A program made the position numbers and the translations under genes. From Clostridiaceae bacterium (lineage in GTDB: Bacteria; Bacillota; Clostridia; TANB77; CAG-508): a stretch of DNA of 64,000 nt. Within the stretch, counting starts at the first letter, position 1; the number at the start of each line of letters is the position of its first letter. The stretch spans positions 85,108 through 149,107 of the forward strand of contig JAETPW010000001.1 in NCBI GenBank assembly GCA_021771025.1, written 5' to 3'. Shown here piece by piece: positions 52,829 to 63,082 of the stretch. The notes under the pieces were generated by a model. It had not been told where the DNA came from. It did not search any database and was given only the letters and a program-made list of their open reading frames with translations.

Positions 52829-53602
52829 TTATCGGATTGTTTCTTTTTGTGTCTCTGTTTTTTCTTTTCTTTCTCTAAAAGCTTTTTCTACTGTTTCTAA
52901 TTTTTTTAATTCAGTTGGTAGATTTCTTTTTTCTGCTCTTGCCCTTTTAACTTGAAGCCATTTTTCATAGTATTGCATTGGATTTTCTTTTCTCATCTTT
53001 TTTAATTGGTTAAGAATAAAGCATAAATCTTTTGCCCACGTTTTTTCAAATTCTTTAGGATCGTAAGTTGTATTTTGTGAGTTTTTTTCGTCGTTTATGG
53101 TATAAGGATGTTCATAGTATAGGCCAAATGTATTTTTTACTAGGGCATTACTGCGTATTAATTTTTCCCACTGATGGTTGAATTCTTCGTGAAACTGATT
53201 TAATTGTTCAGTATTAAATAATGGAAAAAATACAGAAGAATCATCATTCAAGACAGAGAAACGATAAAATTGAATGTATTGTTCGTACGTTAATTTTTTC
53301 ATTGTTTCTAATTGCTCGGAAATTGGAATTTTTTGTAGCTCATTCAAATAATAAGGCTTCTTTCCTTCTCGGTTGGCATAAAATGCCATTACTTGAAAAG
53401 CTTTTTCCTTTTCCCTATAAATGTCAAAAAATTTCTCTTTGAAAATTCCTTCATTAAAGAAAGCATATTGTTCTGGAGGAATACTCTGTTGATTCATTAT
53501 GCGAGTATTTTCTTTATCATAATACAGTGCTTGCTTAAGAACTGGAAAAACCCATTGAGTATAATTATTTCTGTATTGCTTAGCTTTTTCACCATTTGAC
53601 AT
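52829..53602 (-). CDS. Hypothetical protein
   Basis: 257-aa ORF, no family recognised. Confidence 0.6.
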   Translation of the reverse strand: MSNGEKAKQYRNNYTQWVFPVLKQALYYDKENTRIMNQQSIPPEQYAFFNEGIFKEKFFDIYREKEKAFQVMAFYANREGKKPYYLNELQKIPISEQLETMKKLTYEQYIQFYRFSVLNDDSSVFFPLFNTEQLNQFHEEFNHQWEKLIRSNALVKNTFGLYYEHPYTINDEKNSQNTTYDPKEFEKTWAKDLCFILNQLKKMRKENPMQYYEKWLQVKRARAEKRNLPTELKKLETVEKAFRERKEKTETQKETIR

Positions 53603-53746
53603 GTTATCTCTCTCCTACGTACTAATTTTTGTTTTTATTGTCCATTATTTTAAATTATTCATTAGGTTAAATTTGTTTGATGAACTCACTTTTTGGTTTT
53701 ATTTTCTAAAAGTGATGGACTAACAATAATTATTATTGGATTGATT

Positions 53747-54712
53747 TTAGCTTAACCAACTAGGATTTGCCAAATACCAGTCAATTGTTTTTACAATTCC
53801 TTCTTCAAACGTTGTTTTTGGGTACCAACCTAAGTCATTTTTGATTTTAGTAGGATCAATAGCATAACGATAGTCATGTCCTTTACGATCTTCTACAAAT
53901 TCGATTAAGTCTTCTGATTTGCCTAAACGTGCTAAGATTAATTTAACAATTTCGATATTTCTTTTTTCATTGTGTCCACCAATGTTATATCTTTCTCCCG
54001 ATTTTCCTTTATGGAAAACTAGGTCAATAGCTTCGCAATGGTCTTCTACGTACAACCAATCACGAATATTTTTTCCTGTTCCATAAACTGGTAATTTTTC
54101 ATCTTTTAAGGCTAATTTGATCATATGAGGAATTAATTTTTCTTGATGTTGATATGGTCCATAATTGTTAGAACAATTGGTTACATTGATATTCATTTTA
54201 TACGTTTCTTTATAAGCAAGGGCAATTAAGTCTGAACTTGCTTTTGAAGAAGAATATGGGCTACTTGGCTTAATTGGTGATGTTTCTGTGAAATATCCTT
54301 CTTCCTGTAATGATCCATATACTTCATCAGTTGAAATATGAACAAATTTATTTTGGCTTCCCTCTCCCCATGTTCTTTTCGCTGCTTCTAATAAGGTATG
54401 AGTACCGATTACGTTAGTATGGGTAAAGATAAAAGGATCTTTAATGCTATTATCTACATGAGATTCTGCGGCAAAATGAATTACTCCATTAATATCGTAT
54501 TTTTCAAATAGGTTCAAAACAAATTCAAAGTCACAAATATCTCCTTGAACAAAGGTTATTTGGTCTTTTACCTTTTTTAAATTGTCTAAATTTCCTGCAT
54601 AGGTTAATTTATCTAATACAACAACGCGATAGTCTGGGTGCTTCGCTACAAAATATTCTGCAAAATTGGCTCCAATAAATCCTGCAGCTCCTGTTACTAA
54701 TACATTTTTCAT
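53747..54712 (-). CDS. rfbB: dTDP-glucose 4,6-dehydratase
   Basis: VTGAAGFIGANFAEYF, HFAAESHVDNSI, YSSSKASSDL. Confidence 0.95.
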   Translation of the reverse strand: MKNVLVTGAAGFIGANFAEYFVAKHPDYRVVVLDKLTYAGNLDNLKKVKDQITFVQGDICDFEFVLNLFEKYDINGVIHFAAESHVDNSIKDPFIFTHTNVIGTHTLLEAAKRTWGEGSQNKFVHISTDEVYGSLQEEGYFTETSPIKPSSPYSSSKASSDLIALAYKETYKMNINVTNCSNNYGPYQHQEKLIPHMIKLALKDEKLPVYGTGKNIRDWLYVEDHCEAIDLVFHKGKSGERYNIGGHNEKRNIEIVKLILARLGKSEDLIEFVEDRKGHDYRYAIDPTKIKNDLGWYPKTTFEEGIVKTIDWYLANPSWLS

Positions 54713-54771
54713 GATTTTTGTCTCCTTTATTGATTTATTTTTTCTTCCATGTAATTCATGGCAAATACGGC

Positions 54772-55353
54772 TTAAACTAACTGCTTAAACAAATCTGTTT
54801 CTTTTAATTCTTTTAATGATGGCCATTTAGCATCTTTTTCAGAAGTAATTAAGTCCTCAGGTGTTAAGTCTCCAAAAGGCCATTTTATGGCTACATCTGG
54901 ATCATTCCAAGCTAGCCCTCCTTCTGCCGATCCATTATATAAATCGTCACATTTGTAGGTGAATTCTGCTTCGTCTGATAACACTAAAAATCCATGAGCG
55001 AACCCTTTAGGAATCATAAACATTTTTTTGTTTTCTTCCGAAATAATAACACCTTCCCATTTTCCATAGGTTTTGCTTCCTGGTCTTAAATCTACAGCTA
55101 CATCAAATACCTCTCCTTTGATGCAACGAACAAGCTTAGCTTGTGTATTTTCTTTTTGAAAATGAAGACCTCTTAATACTCCTTTTTTGGATTTTGATTG
55201 ATTATCTTGTACAAAGTTATAATTTAGTCCTAATTCTTCAAAATCGGCTTTATTGTATGTTTCCATAAAATATCCACGATTATCTCCAAAGACAGAAGGT
55301 TCAAGGATAACTACACCGTCAATGGAAGTTTCTATTTTTTTAAATTTTCCCAT
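54772..55353 (-). CDS. rfbC: dTDP-4-dehydrorhamnose 3,5-epimerase
   Basis: FVQDNQSKSKKGVLRGLHFQ, VDLRPGSKTYGKWEG, MIPKGFAHGFLVLSDEAEF. Confidence 0.95.
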   Translation of the reverse strand: MGKFKKIETSIDGVVILEPSVFGDNRGYFMETYNKADFEELGLNYNFVQDNQSKSKKGVLRGLHFQKENTQAKLVRCIKGEVFDVAVDLRPGSKTYGKWEGVIISEENKKMFMIPKGFAHGFLVLSDEAEFTYKCDDLYNGSAEGGLAWNDPDVAIKWPFGDLTPEDLITSEKDAKWPSLKELKETDLFKQLV

Positions 55354-55477
55354 TTTTTCTCGTCTATGTTAGTTTTCCCCACTAACATATCCTCCTTATT
55401 TTAGTCGATTTAGGTTTTTGACTAAGGTTTTACCTATAAACCTTTTGGGGAATTGCTTGTTTAGTCTTTACCTTGTC

Positions 55478-55525
55478 CCCAAAAAAGCAATTTTACCATT
55501 TTTTACCCCGTCCCCAATTAGGGAG
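55478..55525. repeat. GGGGACGGGG-type repeat (copy 3, partial)
   Basis: tgtccccaaaaaagcaattttaccattttttaccccgtcccc. Confidence 0.75.
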
Positions 55526-55527
55526 TT

Positions 55528-56418
55528 TTATTCATTTCCAAATTTGTTCTCGGCTAAGTCTTTTAGGTATACTCCATATTCTGTTTTCATGTAACGCTCT
55601 GCTAGTTTGGCTAGTTGTTCTTTGGTTATCCATTCTTTTTTGTAAGCGATTTCTTCTGGACAACATACTTGCATTCCTTGTCTTTTTTCAATGGTTTGAA
55701 CAAAACTTGCTGTTTCTAATAAGGCATCATGTGTTCCTGTGTCAAACCAAGTCATTCCTCTGCCTAGTTTTTCTACGGTTAGTTTACCTCGTTTCATGTA
55801 TTCATCGTTAATACTGGTGATTTCTAATTCCCCTCTTGCTGAAGGTTTAACATTTTTGGCGATTTCGATAACATCATTGGTGTAGAAATATAAGCCTGGA
55901 ACAGCATAGTTGGATTTTGGTTCTGATGGTTTTTCTTCAATGGAAATAGCTTTTCCGTTTTGGTCAATTTCAACTACTCCATAGGCTCTTGGGTCTTTTA
56001 CGTAGTAACCAAAAATGGTTGATTCGTCTTCACGAAAGCTGGCACGTTTTAAGATTTCTGGTAGGTGTGATCCATAGAACATATTGTCTCCTAAGATCAT
56101 GACTACATTGTCTTCTCCAATAAATTCTTCGCCGATGATAAAGGCTTCGGCTAATCCGTTTGGTTTTTCTTGTACTTTGTATTCAAAGTGCATTCCCCAT
56201 TGTGATCCATCTCCTAATAAAGATTGGAAGGTAATGATGTCTCTTGGGGTTGATATGATTAAGACTTCTTTTACTTCTGCTTCCATTAATACAGATAGTG
56301 GATAATAAATCATGGGTTTATCATAGACTGGCATGATTTGTTTTGAGATAGCTAGGGTTAAGGGGTATAATCTGGTTGCACTTCCTCCTGCTAAAATAAT
56401 TCCTTTACGATTTTTCAT
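55528..56418 (-). CDS. rfbA: Glucose-1-phosphate thymidylyltransferase
   Basis: KGIILAGGSATRLYPLTLAISKQIMPVYDKPMIYYPLSVLM. Confidence 0.96.
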   Translation of the reverse strand: MKNRKGIILAGGSATRLYPLTLAISKQIMPVYDKPMIYYPLSVLMEAEVKEVLIISTPRDIITFQSLLGDGSQWGMHFEYKVQEKPNGLAEAFIIGEEFIGEDNVVMILGDNMFYGSHLPEILKRASFREDESTIFGYYVKDPRAYGVVEIDQNGKAISIEEKPSEPKSNYAVPGLYFYTNDVIEIAKNVKPSARGELEITSINDEYMKRGKLTVEKLGRGMTWFDTGTHDALLETASFVQTIEKRQGMQVCCPEEIAYKKEWITKEQLAKLAERYMKTEYGVYLKDLAENKFGNE

Positions 56419-56762
56419 TATTTTTTCTTCCTTTCTTTGCCTTTTATTTTCTTTATCTTTTTGTTTTTCACTAATAAATTAACAAAGATTTATGATTATT
56501 TTTTCCTTTATTGTTACTTGTATCTAGCAGTTTTTATTCTTTTAGAAAAGCGGAATTATACTTCCGCCATTCTATTTATCTTTAGTTAGGGATTGTAATA
56601 AAAAATATATATAACAACAAAGATAATTAGAGGGTTTTTAGGGATTGTAATCCACTAATATATCAGTTGTTACCAGAAAGTAAGCATAGTGTTATTGAGT
56701 TACACTATGTGCATTAAGTAAATTGGTAAATTACTTAATGAAACTGTATTTTTAAGAGTAAT

Positions 56763-57638
56763 CTATTTTTGATTTAATTCTACTTCTAAATAGCGTTTTA
56801 AGGCATCTTCCCAGGTTGGTACGGCAATTCCTTGAGCGATTATTTTTGCTTTATTTAATTGAGAATTTTTAGGGCGTTTTGCTTGTGTGATTTTCATCAT
56901 ATCGATGTACTCTGTTGTTGTTACTGGGTTTACCTTACAAATGATTCCTGCATATTCAAAGATAGCTTTAGTGAAATCATACCAAGTTGTAAATCCTTCA
57001 TTGGTAGAATGATATATGCCAAAAGGAATTTTCTTTTCAATGGCTTCTGCAATCATGTTTGCTAAGTCTACTGCATAGGTTGGACTTCCATGTTGATCCA
57101 TAACAACACTGATTTCATCTTTGCTATTTCCTAGTTTTAACATGGTTCTCACAAAGTTGTTTCCTTCGCCATATAACCAAGCTGTACGGAAAATGTAGTA
57201 TTTATCTGTATTGGCTTTTACTTCATTTTCTCCTGCTAATTTTGTTTTTCCATAAACAGTTACTGGTCCTACAGGATCTGATTCTACATAACTTTTTTCT
57301 ACATCAAGTTCACCATCAAAAACATAATCTGTACTAATATGAATGATTGGTGCATTAACCATGCTTGCCGCTTTCGCTAAATTTCCTGGTCCTTTTGCAT
57401 TAATACGATTAACCAATTCATAGTCAACTTCTTCTGCTTTATCTACTGCGGTATAAGCAGCACAATTGATAACATAATCAGGACGTATCTCTTTTATCAT
57501 TTTTTCTACAGCTACTTCGTCAGTAATGTCTAAATCATTTACATCGGTACAGATTAATTCGGTTTCTGGATTTTGTTGTAATCTAGTTTTTACTGCATTA
57601 GCTAACATTCCATTAGCTCCTGTAATTAAAATTTTCAT
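56763..57638 (-). CDS. rfbD: dTDP-4-dehydrorhamnose reductase
   Basis: MKILITGANGMLANAV, YVINCAAYTAVDKAE, HISTDYVFDG. Confidence 0.95.
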   Translation of the reverse strand: MKILITGANGMLANAVKTRLQQNPETELICTDVNDLDITDEVAVEKMIKEIRPDYVINCAAYTAVDKAEEVDYELVNRINAKGPGNLAKAASMVNAPIIHISTDYVFDGELDVEKSYVESDPVGPVTVYGKTKLAGENEVKANTDKYYIFRTAWLYGEGNNFVRTMLKLGNSKDEISVVMDQHGSPTYAVDLANMIAEAIEKKIPFGIYHSTNEGFTTWYDFTKAIFEYAGIICKVNPVTTTEYIDMMKITQAKRPKNSQLNKAKIIAQGIAVPTWEDALKRYLEVELNQK

Positions 57639-57806
57639 TAACTGTTCAACTTCTTTCTTTTTTGGTATTTTATCTTGCTAGCTAAATTAAAATAGTTTAG
57701 CCTTTTTTCGAACTTATCATATCATTAATCCAAAAAAAGTACAAGACTTTTCTTGCACTTTTTTTGGTTTTTTCGTATTAAGTAGCCTTATGAATTGTAG
57801 AGAAGT

Positions 57807-57989
57807 GTAAAAAGGAAAGTTTAGCAAATGGTATTAACATGAATTTATACCTGACAGTTCTCTAAGACCCGCGTTAGGCTTAAAACTTAGGTAACCGGCT
57901 TCCGTGTGAGGGACCTAAGGGTTTTAAAAAGACCCCGCTATGGAAGGTTAAATTCATGTTAATACCATTTGCTAAACTTCCCTTTTTAC
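57807..57989. ncRNA. Long hairpin with conserved centre, copy 2
   Basis: 41-bp arms with one mismatch (57807-57847 / 57949-57989); centre near-identical to 47604-47703 although arm sequences differ. Confidence 0.55.
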
Positions 57990-58036
57990 ACGGTTGTCCT
58001 TTTCAGCAAGTTATGAATGAAACTATTGGTCTACCA

Positions 58037-59011
58037 TTATTTGTCCTGATCTAAATTAATCGTTTTTTCAATAATATATTCTGGTCTTTGTTTAGCTTCA
58101 TCATATATTCTCCCAATGTACTCCGAAATAACCCATAACGAAATCAATTGTGTACCGGCAAAGAAAGTAATAGCAACCATAAGAGAAGTCCAGCCAGATG
58201 ACAACTCATTTAGCTTAAAGAAATAAGAAATTAAAGCATAAACAAGGATTAAAAAAGATATCCCTACCGAGACTATGCCTAAAAGTCCTACCAATTTAAG
58301 TGGTTTTCGCGAAAAACTAATGATTCCGTCAGAAGCAAGTTTAATCATTTTTTTCAACGGATATTTGGTTTTTCCAGCTAGACGTTCTTGCCTTTCGTAT
58401 TCAAAAGGAATTTGCTTATATCCTACCCAACTAAAAAGTCCTCTTAAAAATTTATTGTGTTCTGGCATTTCGCTTATGGCATCTACTACTTTGCGATCCA
58501 CTAAGCGAAAATCTCCTGTATCTTTTGGTATGTCTACATCAGATAGTCTCGTCAATGTTTCGTAAAACATTTTGGCAGTCAATAACTTAAAACGTGACTC
58601 CCCTTTTCTGGCTTTTCTTTTCCCATAAATTACTTGATATCCTTGTTCCCAAAGAGAAAGCATTTCTGGAATTAATTCAGGGGGATCTTGTAAATCTGCG
58701 TCTAAAATGACAATAGCTTCTCCTGATATATGTTGCAAGCCTGCTACTACAGAAGCTTGATGTCCAAAATTACGAGAAAAAGAAATGACTTTTACGGTAG
58801 GATCGTTTTTGGCTATTTCCGAAAGTATAGTAAATGTATCATCCTTACTTCCATCATTAATGAAAATGATCTCATGTTCATAATCAGTTATGCTAACTAG
58901 ACATTTTTTTACTCTTTCGTAACATTGCCTTGCTACTTCCTCTTCGTCATACATGGGAATGACAAGAGAAATTTTCTGTTTTTCCACGTTAATCCTCCTT
59001 TTTTGCTCCAT
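58037..59011 (-). CDS. Glycosyltransferase family 2 with C-terminal TM (GtrB/DPM1-like)
   Basis: SLVIPMYDEEEVARQCYERV, VILDADLQDPPELIPEM, DTGDFRLVDRKV. Confidence 0.93.
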   Translation of the reverse strand: MEQKRRINVEKQKISLVIPMYDEEEVARQCYERVKKCLVSITDYEHEIIFINDGSKDDTFTILSEIAKNDPTVKVISFSRNFGHQASVVAGLQHISGEAIVILDADLQDPPELIPEMLSLWEQGYQVIYGKRKARKGESRFKLLTAKMFYETLTRLSDVDIPKDTGDFRLVDRKVVDAISEMPEHNKFLRGLFSWVGYKQIPFEYERQERLAGKTKYPLKKMIKLASDGIISFSRKPLKLVGLLGIVSVGISFLILVYALISYFFKLNELSSGWTSLMVAITFFAGTQLISLWVISEYIGRIYDEAKQRPEYIIEKTINLDQDK

Positions 59012-59102
59012 ATCCTTTTTTTACCAAAAAGATTAAACTTCAATTGTTAACAAAAATGTTATACTCAAAAAGTCATTTCACTGGACCATTTATTAATTTG
59101 TA

Positions 59103-59166
59103 CTTGTTTAACCCTGTCCCTAAAAGGGGTAAAATTACCTTTTTTTACCCCGTCCCCAATTGGGTA
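59103..59166. repeat. Palindromic GGGGACGGGG repeat (copy 4)
   Basis: ccctgtccctaaaaggggtaaaattacctttttttaccccgtccccaattggg. Confidence 0.8.
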
Positions 59167-59167
59167 G

Positions 59168-62100
59168 TTAATATCTTTTATAACTAATATTTCGGTCTAC
59201 ATTTCCTTGTATGCCTAAAACATTTCCTTTATTTGTGTATTGCCACATTTCATAATGCCCGGTATACGTTGGCTTATTATTATATTGGGCTACCCAAATG
59301 TCAAATTGATTTAGTTTACTCATATTTAGCCTAGTTTCTAGCCAATAGGTGCTTGCATATATCATAGGGATATGTCCATTTTCTTCTATTTTTTCGGCAA
59401 AGGTTTGGCAGACTAGACTTCTGGTTTCTACGTCTAAATTATCTGCTCTACCGGTGTTATTTGGAGCACCTGATAATTCAGTATCAATGACTATTGGTAG
59501 ATCTAATTTATTTTCATAACCAATTTTTCGTAATTCGGCTAATACCCAGTTTGCTTCTTCCTTTGCTTCGTCTTGATTAATAGCTTGAGTAACAAAATAG
59601 ACTCCTACTTTTAATCCTGCTTGTTTTGCTCCTTTTAGGTTTTGTTCGAAACGAGTGTCTTTTGCAAAATTTCCTTCTTTTCCATATCCACGGTAGCCAA
59701 TACGAATCATGGCAAAGTCTATTCCTGCTCTTTTTACGTATTCCCAATTGATTAATCCATTAAATTGACTTACATCAATTCCTTCATTGACAAATTCTGT
59801 GATGGTAAATTTTTGGGCAGTAGAATTATTTTTTTCATATAATTGGATATTTCTCTCTTTTGTGGCTATTCCTCCTTCTACGTCAATACATAGACCGGTA
59901 TAAATATCGGTTAGTGTATAAAAGCCGTCTTTTGTTTGTTCTAAATGCCATATTTGGGCTTTATTATTATTTTTGCTGTCTTGTTCTACATTACGATTAT
60001 TTCCAGTTAGGTATAAACCAGAATGTAATGCTTGAATGGTATAATTTCCATTTCCTTGGTAGGTAAATTGAAACAATTGCTGATCTACATTTTCTTTGGT
60101 CCACAATTGTAAATTGGCTTTTTCTTCTTTAGATCCTCCACTAATATCCCAAACTAGTTGTGCATTTAGGGATGTGCTTATGGTGTATGTTCCATTAGTT
60201 AAGGCAGGAGGTGTTTGTAATTCAAATGATTGTGCTTCACTATTATTTTTTTCATACAATTGAATATTGGTTCCATTTTTGGCTATTCCTCCTAAGACAT
60301 CTAAGGCTAAGCCGTTTACTTTGCAGATGAAGGTGTAATTGCCTTGGGCATTTTTTTGAATGATCCATAATTGAGAATAGCTTTTATTGCTCGTGTATTG
60401 AGAAACATTTGTGCCGCTAGTCATTCCTCCACTTTGCGCTTCTAATACTTTTCCTGAATGAAGTGCTTGTATGGTGTAATAGCCATTTCCTTGATAAGTG
60501 AATTGAAAGCGTTGTTGTCTTACATTATCATTTTTCCAAAGTTGTGCATTAGCACCATTTTTAGAAGATGCACTATCGATATCAATGACGAAATTAGGGT
60601 TTACTTTAGTGGCTATCTGATAGATACCGTCTTCAATCGTTTGCTTTCCTTCTGCCTCTTCTAGTTCCTTTAAAACAAAGTGTTGAGCAATACTCCCATT
60701 GGGTGTGTAAACTTGCAGATTGGCTCCATCTTCATCTTTTCCTCCAGAAATATCTAATGATAATAAATTTAGGTAAGAAGTAATGGTAAAACTTCCATCT
60801 CCACTATCTTGGATCATCCACTTTTGAGCATCTGTGTGATTTGCCTGATATTGAGCAACATTGCTGCCAACTTCCATTTTTCCTCCGGATACTTCTAATA
60901 CACGATTACTATGTACGGCTTTTATTTCGTATGTTCCCTCTCCTTGGTAGGTAAGCTGAAAACGTTGCTGAGCTACTGGTTCGTTAATCCACATTTGCGC
61001 ATTTGCTCCATTGGCTAAAGAACCGCCATCAATATCAAGGTAACGATTTGCGTTTAACTTGCTACTGATTTTATAGATACCATCTGCTATTACTTCTGTT
61101 CCTTCTTTTTCTAGGATAAATTTTTGTGCTTGACTCTTATTTCCTGAATATACTTGAACATTGCTTCCGTTTTGAGCTATCCCGCCAGAGATGTCTAAAT
61201 ACAATCCAGTTAAGGCTGAACGAATTTGCATTTGGTTATTTTCTGCTTGTTCTATGACCCATTTTTGGGCATCTGTTCCATTTTCTTCCCATTGCCATAC
61301 ATTCGTACCAGGAAGAGAGTTTCCCCCTGCTACTTCTAATACTTTCCCTGAATGAAGTAAAGCAATGGTATAATATCCTTCTTGATGATAAGTTAATCGA
61401 ACGCGTTGTTGACGACTATTCGTATCTTGCCAAATTTGAATGTTAGCTCCTAAAGCTAAGGAAGCACTGTCTGTGTCTAAAACAAGGCTTTGATTTAGGC
61501 TAGTATGTATGGTATAAATTCCTTCGGGAACAACTTTACTTCCGGTTAGTGTCCCTTCTTTTTCTAATCTAAATTGTTGTGCTAAACTACTATTTCCTTC
61601 ATATAACTGAACATTTCTCCCATTTTCAGTTATTCCTCCATCAATGTCTAAATATAATCCACTTGTTTTCGCAATGAAAGAATAGCCATTTGCTGTTTTT
61701 TGAATCACCCATTTTTGGGCGTCTGTTTGATTTCCTTCATATTGCCATACATTGGTTCCATTGGCGATTCCATTACCAGCTACATCTAAAACTTTTTGGG
61801 AGTGTATGGCTTTGATCGTATAGTAACCATCAATTCCATAAGTGATTTCAAATTTTTGTTGATCTACCTGACTTTGGGTCCAAATTTGTAGGTTTGCTCC
61901 TGACTCATGAGAGCCACCATCTATATCTAAGACAAAATTTGGGTTAGCAAGAGAGTGAATTTGATAAATGCCATTTTCGATGACTTGTCCTTGTGAAGAT
62001 ACACTCATGATTTTCTTTTCACTTTCTTCTTTTGGCTCTGTTTTGTCTTGCTTATTTTCTGATTCTTGTTCATTTTCTGGTTCTTCTTTTGTCGTGTTAT

Positions 62101-62359
62101 TTGTTGTTTGATTTTGCTCGGTAGTGTTATTTTCTGTTTCATTATTTGAATGATTTGAGTTGTTTGTATTGTTTACCGTATTGTTATTTTCCATAATTTC
62201 GTTTTCTGTGTTATTACTTGTTGCTTGGTTGTTTTGAGTCGTGTTTTCGTTAATTTGATTGTGCCTTTCTATTTCATTGTTTAGGTTTGCTGCTTGAACA
62301 ATGGGAGTAAAAAGTGGTAAACATAGAACTAGAATTAACATTATGCAGATTTTTTTCAT
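59168..62359 (-). CDS. Secreted GH25 lysozyme with five ricin-type (RICIN) repeats
   Basis: Signal peptide MKKICIMLILVLCLPLFTPIVQA, Asn-rich linker, repeated DGIYxIxSxLNxNxxLDIDGGS units, C-terminal EGIDVSQFNGLINWEYVKRAGIDFAMIRIGYRG. Confidence 0.92.
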   Translation of the reverse strand: MKKICIMLILVLCLPLFTPIVQAANLNNEIERHNQINENTTQNNQATSNNTENEIMENNNTVNNTNNSNHSNNETENNTTEQNQTTNNTTKEEPENEQESENKQDKTEPKEESEKKIMSVSSQGQVIENGIYQIHSLANPNFVLDIDGGSHESGANLQIWTQSQVDQQKFEITYGIDGYYTIKAIHSQKVLDVAGNGIANGTNVWQYEGNQTDAQKWVIQKTANGYSFIAKTSGLYLDIDGGITENGRNVQLYEGNSSLAQQFRLEKEGTLTGSKVVPEGIYTIHTSLNQSLVLDTDSASLALGANIQIWQDTNSRQQRVRLTYHQEGYYTIALLHSGKVLEVAGGNSLPGTNVWQWEENGTDAQKWVIEQAENNQMQIRSALTGLYLDISGGIAQNGSNVQVYSGNKSQAQKFILEKEGTEVIADGIYKISSKLNANRYLDIDGGSLANGANAQMWINEPVAQQRFQLTYQGEGTYEIKAVHSNRVLEVSGGKMEVGSNVAQYQANHTDAQKWMIQDSGDGSFTITSYLNLLSLDISGGKDEDGANLQVYTPNGSIAQHFVLKELEEAEGKQTIEDGIYQIATKVNPNFVIDIDSASSKNGANAQLWKNDNVRQQRFQFTYQGNGYYTIQALHSGKVLEAQSGGMTSGTNVSQYTSNKSYSQLWIIQKNAQGNYTFICKVNGLALDVLGGIAKNGTNIQLYEKNNSEAQSFELQTPPALTNGTYTISTSLNAQLVWDISGGSKEEKANLQLWTKENVDQQLFQFTYQGNGNYTIQALHSGLYLTGNNRNVEQDSKNNNKAQIWHLEQTKDGFYTLTDIYTGLCIDVEGGIATKERNIQLYEKNNSTAQKFTITEFVNEGIDVSQFNGLINWEYVKRAGIDFAMIRIGYRGYGKEGNFAKDTRFEQNLKGAKQAGLKVGVYFVTQAINQDEAKEEANWVLAELRKIGYENKLDLPIVIDTELSGAPNNTGRADNLDVETRSLVCQTFAEKIEENGHIPMIYASTYWLETRLNMSKLNQFDIWVAQYNNKPTYTGHYEMWQYTNKGNVLGIQGNVDRNISYKRY

Positions 62360-62614
62360 GTTAAATTTCATTCCTTCCTTTTTTATGTTAAGGAACATAT
62401 CGGATAAGAAAATTTAGTATTTTTTCAACTTAACGGATATGCCCTTTCTTTTGTTTCCTCTTTATTATATCTTTTTTCTTTGTTGTTGACAAGAGTTTTT
62501 TTAGATATCCAGTTATTGTTAGTATGATTGGTTATTGTACATTTTTTCATTGTCATAGAGTAACGCAAAAAGTAAAGTATAAATGGATTTACTCTACTTA
62601 TTGCAATTTGTGCA

Positions 62615-63055
62615 TTACATTTCACTTAAATATTTTTCAACTTCTTCTTGTGATAAATGCTTTATTTTAGTATTAGAATATTCTCTATATTCGTTTATTA
62701 TAAACATTGCTTTATTAGCTTTGCATACTTTATCTTTGTTCTTTGATAAATATTCTTTGAGTTCTGTATCACTAGCAAATATCTTATATGATTTTCTACC
62801 TTTTGAATTTTCTATTTCATAAATACCACAACACTTTTTATTAGTGTAGTCTGCTGTTCTTAGATATAATTTTGCTACATCTAAACTCTTAAATGGAAAA
62901 TTCCATCTTTGCAAACCTCTTATTTTATCTTTGTCAATGCAAATACATCTACCACAAGTTCCACAAACATATTGTAAATGATTTTCTAAACATTCTTTTG
63001 CACTTAATAAAGGTGTAATTCTATTTTTATAACTATAACATTCTTTACATACCAT
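62615..63055 (-). CDS. Hypothetical Cys-rich protein
   Basis: MVCKECYSYKNR...CGTCGRCICIDKDKIRGLQRWNFPF. Confidence 0.6.
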   Translation of the reverse strand: MVCKECYSYKNRITPLLSAKECLENHLQYVCGTCGRCICIDKDKIRGLQRWNFPFKSLDVAKLYLRTADYTNKKCCGIYEIENSKGRKSYKIFASDTELKEYLSKNKDKVCKANKAMFIINEYREYSNTKIKHLSQEEVEKYLSEM

Positions 63056-63082
63056 AATATAACCTCCATTATAACTTTACTG

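Noticed and set aside
59850-62000. Regularly repeated DNA blocks
   Set aside because: Explained by the five ricin-type protein repeats; DNA identity is low and in frame
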